Below, piece after piece: positions 57,387 to 64,000 of a stretch of DNA of 64,000 nt. A program made the position numbers and the translations under genes. The DNA lies in contig JBAMJV010008056.1 in NCBI GenBank assembly GCA_037951105.1, forward strand, positions 248,001-312,000, read 5' to 3'. Positions within the stretch are counted from its first letter, which is position 1. Every line of letters starts with the position of its first letter. The notes under the pieces are model-generated. The model saw only the letters and a program-made list of their open reading frames with translations. It did not search any database and was not told the origin of the DNA. The stretch is from Echinarachnius parma (Eukaryota; Echinodermata; Echinoidea; Clypeasteroida; Echinarachniidae).

Positions 57387-57500
57387 GATACATACAGTAA
57401 TAATACTATCGTTTATTTATATAACGTTATTCACGTGAGAATCATAGCGCTTGGCAATATTATTATTACCCCGGCCAACAGAAACACACTACGCACAAAG
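57245..57500 (-). mobile_element. SINE 3' end with (CTA)n microsatellite tail
   Basis: On the - strand the segment reads CCGGGGTAATAATAAT, CCAAGCGCTATGATTCTCAC and TATATAAATAAAC, then runs into a (TAG)n tail (57300-57386 as (CTA)n on +). It matches the SINE end near 52660 (CCGGGGTAATAATAATCGTG). The leucine-rich open frame on + is an artefact of the triplet repeat. Confidence 0.55.
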
Positions 57501-57687
57501 TGCACATTTCTACTCCCTTGGTAGAATTTCCTTCATAATTAAAAGAAAACAATGATGTTATAAAATCAAACATTGAACAAAATCAATACCTGAATGCTCA
57601 CTGTCAGACAATTATACATTGAGACCATACCTAAAGAGGTACGCGCATATTTTAACTGAGGGAACAGGGTCTTTGGCCTAAATGTCA

Positions 57688-58349
57688 CCCCCCCCCCCCC
57701 CCCCCCCCCCCCCCGTTCGTGCCAAATTAAGTAGAACATCACGTGATTTAATTATGTCCCAAAATAATGTAATTTGGATTGATTTGTAATTGTATGTAAA
57801 GATAAGTATGTATAATTATTATGCCTCTTCCCCCCCAAAAAAAATAAAAATTTGCATGCTGATGCAACTCCATCCCCATCTCACATTGCTATGAATCCTA
57901 GATGGTATCCCTTTTCTGAACCGATTTTGTCCAAATAAAGTTTATTCTGCCATTAAAATTTCATGTTCTTTCAGATTCGACATTGCTATGAACTGTCATG
58001 ATCTACCTAATTTATCTTCTAAAAACATAACGGCATTATACTCCATTATCTTCGCTTTCGTTTTCTTTTTCTTTTCTCATGTTTCTTCTACTCCTGCTTC
58101 TTCCTCTTTCTTCATTTTATTGTTCTTCTTATTCTTGTTATCTTTTCTTTCTTCTTTTCGCCTTCTTCTTCTTCTTCTTCTACTTCTTCGTCTTCTTCAT
58201 CTTCATAATTTTATTCTTCTTCTTCTCCTACTTCTTCGTCCTCTCATTTCACTTTGGTATGTGTTGATCTACATAGTATCCTAATTTCGTTCCTCCACTT
58301 TCAGCCATTTCGGAGAAATCATTTGTCTTGTTTTATTTTTCTTCCATAG
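57688..58349. other. Region upstream of the host-gene exon
   Basis: C27 at 57688-57714; a partial TTAA-MITE interior at 57907-57984 (CTGAACCGATTTTGTCCAAA); and a polypyrimidine (CTT)n tract at 58045-58250 with artefactual open frames. The final segment TTGTTTTATTTTTCTTCCATAG at 58328-58349 is a strong splice acceptor, so an upstream 5' untranslated exon is expected but not identified. Confidence 0.45.
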
Positions 58350-59146
58350 GTGCAAGATGGGTTTACTTCTTCGCGCATTCATCTTCGTATACCTGGTCAC
58401 GTGTACTCTCCATGGGATCTCTGCGTATGGGAACTCATCGGTCGAATCACCTCTAGGAACAAACGCGATTATAACATTCTTTCATCAGTTGACGCATCAA
58501 GATGTTGACTATAGCCTTTACGTATTTATCATAGGCAATAATCAACCATTTTACTATAATGGAAAAATCGATCCACGGGGTCTGAAACAAGGTCAATATG
58601 ACCGCTTTGCTATTCAGGTCCAAAAGACAGAACAAAATATTACAATTATTGTTCAGATTGTCAATGTACAAGTAGTTGACGAAGCTCGTTATGTAGTAAG
58701 CAAAGCGGAAGACTTTAAGTCACCTAATATGATACAAAGCTCATATGAAACATTCCTTAAGGTAACTTACCCGCCAGGGAGGGCAGAATGTAAAGTTCAG
58801 ACACCGATTCCTCCCGGCGGTCTCTGGCTAACGGTCCATTGTAATGCTACACTTGGAAATGACGACCACGGATACATCTGTTGTCTTCAAAACAACATTC
58901 AGATGCCTTACCATCAACCAGTAAGACATGATGGCTTACAACTAACTGCTGCTTTTTGGATAGATCCGAAACTTGAGGTGAGGTGCTGTTCCATCGATGA
59001 TGTCTCTACCATTGACAAGGACGCCTGTGATCATTTTGTGTACCCTGGTCAAGAAGACAGCGTTACATCAGTCAGTTATATGCCTACCACAAACATTTTG
59101 CCACCAACCATCTCTCCTGACACCCCATTTAGTCCAACACAACCAG
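58350..59146 (+). CDS. Exon 1: signal peptide and Ig-like ectodomain
   Basis: Acceptor CTTCCATAG at 58341-58349, then seven bases and ATG at 58357. Residues 1-24 are a clear signal peptide (hydrophobic LLLRAFIFVYLVTCTL core). Residues 26-130 resemble a V-type Ig domain: RFAIQVQK, NITIIVQIVNVQVVDEARYV match strands D to F, but the two disulfide cysteines are replaced. Residues 138-228 form a second, cysteine-rich domain (C145, C162, C175, C176, C210, C211, C224). N-glycosylation sites: N26, N94, N163. A Thr/Pro-rich stalk follows. The donor is CCAG|GTAAAG after 59146 (phase 1). Reading through the donor gives a 284-residue secreted form ending at 59211. Confidence 0.75.
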
Positions 59147-62100
59147 GTAAAGTGAATAAGTCCAGCGCCTCAAAAGAGCTCGCACTGAAGTCCATGTCAA
59201 CGTTAATGTAAACATGTAATCAGTGGCGTTTCTACTAACACAATATAACAAGCATAACATAAACCTTTTTTGGGAAAACAACATAGAAACAAAACAGATT
59301 GCCTGCTCCCAATCAGTCTGACCATATAAGGTCACTGCAAATGGTCCGTCAATGACACATTACGAACAAAGAAGGCGATTTTGTTATGATTGGTATCTTT
59401 CTGAGTTATTTCGGAGATAATGCATTATAAGTGTCATTTCTTACACTATAAGAGTGACATACATCCTATTTATATTGTCATTAAAATACATAAATAATTA
59501 CATTTGATAATAACATCATGTGCATCATGTCGCATACAAAGGGACCACCAATATACGTGTGCACTTGTTATATTTACTTTAACATGTATATCAATCCTCC
59601 CTCGGATTAATGTTCTTCAAGTTAAAAAGGGCCGTGTCCTAAAGCACCCCGGTTTTTATCTTCAAACCAAGGGGGGCTTTGGACGGAATGGCATTACCAA
59701 TTCTTAGGTTCATAGAGTTGTTAGTGAAACTAAATATTTTGAAATTCTCACAAAATATTGATAATATATTAAGTAAGCTCATATAATGGCATGTAGGTAT
59801 TAGGCATTAACAAATTCCCACAAAAGATGAAGCCAATAATAGTGATTAAGAATTGAAGATTGTTCTGAAAATGTAACTTTTTGAAATCGTGTCAAACAAA
59901 AAAACTATAGTATAGACCATTTCATTGAAATGCTCGTTTCATGGATAGATTTGTAAGTCTAATTTTGTGATAAGAAACGTTTATAAACAAATATAATGTT
60001 TATAACCAATAATGTTCCAATCACCCTGATAACATTTGAGACAACCTGCTAGGTGTTAATACAATATTTTGCATCTGCATTAATGTTTTACCTATAAATA
60101 CTATTTGTAGATAATTATTCTAATAGTTTTGGATAAACAGGTTGTACATAAAAGGTCTAATATTATTTGTTAAACTTTTGTTTTCTTTTTCTTTCATTTT
60201 TTTTGTTGGGGGGGGGGGGGGGGGGGGGAGCAGTAAACACATTTCACTTAAGCTATTTCGAATTGTTTGGTAGGAATTGGTCACATTATAACAACTATAT
60301 TTCTTTGCCTCACATCTACAGATACGACAAATACAAAATGGACTGTGCTTAATACCTTGTTCGGTGTTTTCCTAGTAATCTTGATCGTCTTCGTCATAAT
60401 CTTCTGTAAACGTCGAGAGAAAGGTGTGACAATATTTTGTTCGTAACTGTTATATACTTGTTGAGTCAATCCAAACATTTGCAAACTGACCAGAAATATG
60501 TTTTAATAAACGATAACGAGCAAGTATATTGTTTCTACATGTCTCAAACCGAAAACCTCCACATTGTTATAGACCCGTGCTCTGAACATTAAGCTAGACG
60601 CTGTTATGATGGCGGCACGTCCACGATAAGTTTGAAATGTACAGTATACAAACCTGACACACACACAAAGGATCGGAAGCAATGTACATACGTACACAGG
60701 GATTAACCGATTAATTTTACTTAATCCAAAATAACAAGAAAACTGACCAGAATTATCTGTAAATAACGGCCGTTCTTATAACCCTTCTCAATGATCATCC
60801 TACATACAAACTTGTTAACCCTGACACAAGCCCGAACAAAAAATTAACTTATGGATGTGCAAAGGATCATCAAGGTGATACATTTTTTTCGACTAGCGTG
60901 AGCATTCAGGGTTACGGGGAAGGGCCAGCTTCGAAATAGCTTGAAGCGGGCTTGAAGCTTAGTGCTAATACCACCGTTCTAGCAATTCTGAGGCCTCGTG
61001 CTCAATGTATTTGCTTCTTGTCATCCATAATTATGACATGAGAAGAAAAGTTATAGAAAACTGTTATAATGGTTATGAAATGTCCATTTAAACTTAATTT
61101 CAAATCTTAGTTGTAAATACTCAAACGCATATTTTATTATACTATTAAATTACTGGACTTTATATTCTAGATGCCGTAGATGACGAGAAAGAAGAACTGA
61201 TTCAAGGTATGTGTTTCATTACCTAATAATGTCATATCGATCAAAATTGTGTTTCGATCGGCATGACATAACTTAAATCACTGAAATATAACTATATACA
61301 TAACTGTCAGGTATGAGGCACATATGTGTAGGTACATAATATCATAGTAAGTGGTTTGAATTGGTGATATCGGAAATGTAATAGCCACATTGCTCGCAAT
61401 CGTCTAATTCGGGATCACATCGTATTTGTGTCTGGTAATTATTAAACACACGCATAATAAAAAGTAAACAAACACACCACTTTATTTAAAATACTGACTT
61501 CAAGGTATTTTTGTTATAAAATGCTCCTGTAAGATTATTTCTAAATTTTAGATTTCTAGTTGTATAGTTTCTTTTATATATCACTAATAATGGAAATAAT
61601 CAATGTCTTTGAGACCACTATCATCTGTTTTGACTGACCACTGGAGGCCGCCATGTTGTCAACGGTGCCAAATGAAACGTCATCTGATCGTGCACGAACA
61701 TAATCGGGTTACGTAACCAATGTTGTCTGATGTTTGATGATATGTCGTTTTTTTTTGTTGCGCACACTTAAATGACGTTTCACCTACCGTTTAAAACATG
61801 GCAGCCTCCAGTGGTCAGTCAAAACAGACGAATTTCCATTATTAGTGATATCCAAGTTGAAATATACGAATAGAAGTGACAGGTATCATGCAATTATCAG
61901 TAACATTAAGCAAACATGCCAGTTTTGTAGTTATCGAGTTGAAGTAATTTTTCGATCCTTTATTTAGAAACAGAATCAGATCCATTGTTTGATGAATTGC
62001 TTCCATCGTGGGCAAGCAGCACGTACCAACGCGTTCGAATCAGGGGAAAGAAAGTGACGAAATTCCCACCAATCACGATACAGCGAAGATTCCAGATGAC

Positions 62101-63124
62101 CAAGGATAAACACCCAGACAAGGTTGCACTGGCCGTCAAGAACTCGATGCAAGACGAGACATGGAGTGAGTGGACATATCAGGAATACTGGGATGACTGC
62201 AGGAAATTTGCCAAGGCACTCATGAAGGTATTTGGAAATAATAATTTAATCAAGACAAATAAAATAAGGGCGGACATGAGGAAGAAAAAGAACGAACGAA
62301 CAGTGAAGTCAAGTGTGAATTATATAACACGACCGCACTCATTCACAATTAACACTTTTCAGCAATCATTTGCTGCAGTACAAATATAGTCAAATATATG
62401 TTAAGAACAAATGTGTCAAGATGTTTATTATGTTTTTTTATGAGCAAGTAATTAGGGTTTCTCTGGAATTCGAACACGAGAGCTCCGGAATATTAGACTA
62501 CTGTGATAGTTTGTGCGTCCCTTAAACCCTTTCAGAATATATTCTTATCCTTCGGGTTTCTGTCGGGTGTATTATGTTGCTTGTCAGTTGAAAGAAGAGA
62601 AGGATATTCGGGTATAATACCTAAGCACCCCCTACTCGTCATCCGCCAGGATTGATGTGTCCGTATGCCCAAGCAGGTTCAAAGTGTTTAAATATGCTCA
62701 TTGTGATAAGCCCTAATCGAACGAATACGACATCAGTATCAAAGTTCATCAGTATTGGTAATTCATAAGATATCCATTTAAAACCTTTTCATCGCAATAC
62801 AAATATTTATATAAATATATCCAGCCTTCGTCAGCGTTGTGACTCGACTTGACCTTCGTGACATAACGAACGATTAATCACCGGGTCGTAGACATTCGGT
62901 AGCTTGTATCCCCCCCCCCCCCCCCCCTCCCGATTAAACAAATACTTAATAAACTTTAATAAATGTTCACGGAAATCTCTGAAATTCTAACAAAAACAAT
63001 TCTTACTTCAGTCAATAAAACATTTTATTTCCAAGCTTGGGATACAGAAACACCAAACAGTAGGGATCTGTGGACGTAACTCACCAGAATGGGCGCTGTC
63101 TTTCATGGGTTCCATAATGGCTGG
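58357..63124 (+). CDS. Ig-like transmembrane receptor fused to bubblegum-type acyl-CoA synthetase (5' part, five exons)
   Basis: Gene model: exons 58350-59146 (coding from 58357), 60322-60423, 61171-61206, 61968-62227 and 63036-63124, continuing beyond the window. Joined, they encode 425 residues: signal peptide (about 1-24), Ig-like ectodomain (about 25-230), Ser/Thr/Pro-rich stalk (231-270), one transmembrane helix (about 271-292) with a CKRREK stop-transfer signal, a short acidic linker, and the N-terminal part of an ACSBG-type long-chain fatty-acid-CoA ligase (from about 310). ACSBG enzymes activate long-chain fatty acids to acyl-CoA using ATP; here the enzyme would face the cytosol. Introns are phase 1, 1, 1, 0 and 2. 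The ATP/AMP-binding signature lies beyond the window. The alternative, two adjacent genes, would require an unseen polyadenylation and promoter between exons that match in phase. Fusion is my preferred reading. Confidence 0.72.
60322..60423 (+). CDS. Exon 2: transmembrane helix
   Basis: Acceptor CCTCACATCTACAG, donor AAAG|GTGTGA, 102 bases, phase 1 at both ends. With the last G of exon 1 it encodes D, TTNTKWTVLN, TLFGVFLVILIVFVIIF and CKRREK: a 20-residue hydrophobic helix followed by basic residues, which places the C-terminal side in the cytosol. The exon is too short and in the wrong frame to appear as a long open frame, but its hydrophobic pattern and phase match are convincing. Confidence 0.75.
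61171..61206 (+). CDS. Exon 3: 36-base acidic linker exon
   Basis: Acceptor TTTATATTCTAG, donor CAAG|GTATGT. Encodes D AVDDEKEELIQ. Phase 1 at both ends, so it can be included or skipped without changing the frame. It is the least certain exon because of its size, but both splice sites are good. Confidence 0.55.
61546..61868. repeat. Foldback MITE in intron 3 of the fusion gene
   Basis: Arms TCACTAATAATGGAAAT / ATTTCCATTATTAGTGAT and GACTGACCACTGGAGGC / GCCTCCAGTGGTCAGTC pair over more than 100 bases each. GAGGCCGCCATGTTGTC and TGAAACGTCAT echo the element at 7497-7920, so the two may be related. Ends are not resolved to a target duplication. Confidence 0.5.
61968..62227 (+). CDS. Exon 4: start of the acyl-CoA synthetase domain
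   Basis: Acceptor CCTTTATTTAG, donor ATGAAG|GTATTT. With the preceding G it encodes 87 residues, ETESDPLFDELLPSW and onwards. It contains the family's N-terminal landmarks: KFPPITIQRRF (usual form PPITV..LF), HPDKVALAVK, WSEWTYQEYWDDCRKFAKAL. These match the start of ACSBG (bubblegum) ligases, where this segment lies about 70-100 residues into the protein and leads to the adenylate-forming domain. The exon has no plausible initiator Met near its start, as expected for an internal exon. Confidence 0.8.
63036..63124 (+). CDS. Exon 5: acyl-CoA synthetase domain, continued
   Basis: Acceptor TTTTATTTCCAAG, donor CTGG|GTAAGT. Phase 0 in, phase 2 out. It encodes LGIQKHQTVGICGRNSPEWA, then LSFMGSIMAG. 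This is the conserved ACSBG segment (family pattern LG...VGIxGFNSPEW...GxIxAGG). R replaces the usual F in GRNSPEW. The next exon should supply the second Gly and the YTTN-type segment. Confidence 0.82.
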
Positions 63125-64000
63125 GTAAGTATTACAATTACGCTCTAATAAAATTGACATTATATATTTACATGATGTAAACATGCAATTTGTATGGGAT
63201 TTGTAACATTATTTAAAACCATATATTACATGTTCCAGTTTTGACTGCATAAAGGCAATTTAAATGTTATTGACAGTTCCAGCCTTAACCCCCAACATAC
63301 ACAGATCTGCTGTACTCTATTAATTGAATTAATGTAATAAAGATATTAAAGGGATCTATTTACATTGTCAAAGTCCTTACACATATTTAATATCCAGGGG
63401 TTATCACAATACGGATTGCATTCGTATGATTGATATAAACATGGAACATAATATGTTGGCTTTCGTTATGAAGATATTTATGATCAAAGTCTTCAGCCTT
63501 AATGATTTCCATGGGATAATATAAACTCTGTACAAAGTTAGTGCAGTGAGTTAGCAAAAATCACTTTGCATTTTCATTAATTACTCGGTAGTTAGACATT
63601 TATCGGATCATTCAAATGCACATTGTATTAGTCCTTGGTCAGTTTGTGCACATAATTTGAACTAAGTTACTAGATCAATTAAAATTTGACTGCCGAACGG
63701 TTCACCCCCCCCCCCCTCGAACAAAACAATTAAAATAAATAAAAATAACATAACAGCGATATTATTATTACCTTATATATTCATTTGAGAGGTATTCTGA
63801 GAAGTTTTGAAATTATCTTGATAATAGTTATATTGATGTTTATAGCATTTAAAGAGATCTAGTAACTTTGTTGATATGTGCAAAAAGTAATGAGTGGTTG
63901 ATATAGATTGTTGTAATCAGATATGTCCACTGAGTGTTGTGTGAAAATTTCAGGTTAAATGGACGTTATATGGCCGAGTAATGAGCACAGATGCAAAGTG
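63125..64000. other. Intron 5 of the fusion gene (incomplete)
   Basis: AT-rich, no further exon detected. C12 at 63705-63716. From 63869 to the window end it matches the dispersed repeat at 51080-51250 (TGGACGTTATATGGCCGAGT). Confidence 0.5.

Noticed and set aside
57181..58267. Leucine-rich and phenylalanine/serine-rich frames
   Set aside because: Products of the (CTA)n and (CTT)n triplet tracts upstream of the host-gene exon.
58357..59211. Exon 1 read as a complete secreted protein only
   Set aside because: The frame to 59211 runs through a good donor site, and the next in-phase exon encodes a perfect membrane helix, so the spliced model is preferred; the secreted form is kept only as a possible isoform.

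Overview
This is a eukaryotic, animal-type genomic window: AT-rich, intron-containing and dominated by transposable elements. The mix of LINEs with metazoan reverse transcriptases, TA- and TTAA-targeting miniature elements, tRNA-derived SINE fragments and a 'GGTCA' satellite resembles marine invertebrate deuterostomes. An echinoderm is my best guess, but that is inference and no single feature proves it.

Only one host gene is well supported. It lies at the right end (58350 to beyond 64000, + strand). Exon 1 encodes a signal peptide and an Ig-like ectodomain. A 102-base exon then encodes one transmembrane helix, followed by a 36-base acidic linker exon and two exons of a bubblegum-type long-chain acyl-CoA synthetase (ACSBG family). 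All junctions have good splice signals and the phases match (1, 1, 1, 0, then phase 2 running out of the window). The window therefore appears to encode a single-pass receptor whose cytoplasmic tail is a fatty-acid-activating enzyme. I do not recognise this architecture, and it is the main finding.

The rest is mobile and repetitive DNA. 1-15 kb: foldback elements (2.0, 3.3-4.5, 6.2-6.8, 7.5 kb), a tRNA-like foldback (1.1 kb) and a 5'-truncated LINE with an intact 712-residue reverse transcriptase frame (12.4-15.1 kb, - strand). 15.6-25.8 kb: two nearly identical 3.7-kb elements with 'CCCAGGTAGCAAGCC' termini and TA target duplications, each packed with a 60-bp satellite and a Ty3/gypsy remnant. 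Between them is a 2.2-kb Mutator-like element whose inverted termini are built from 15-bp tandem repeats. 26-34 kb: TTAA and TA MITEs, a 'TGACCTTTGAC' repeat region, a Tc1-like transposase remnant and a long CA microsatellite. 34.7-40.5 kb: dense poly-G/poly-C runs and 296-bp tandem repeats. 40.5-51 kb: a 148-bp tandem array, a three-armed foldback, and an old LINE interrupted by a second Mutator-like element (9-bp target duplication) and by a DR1-containing satellite. 51-58 kb: SINE tails, a LINE relic and TTAA MITEs leading up to the host gene.
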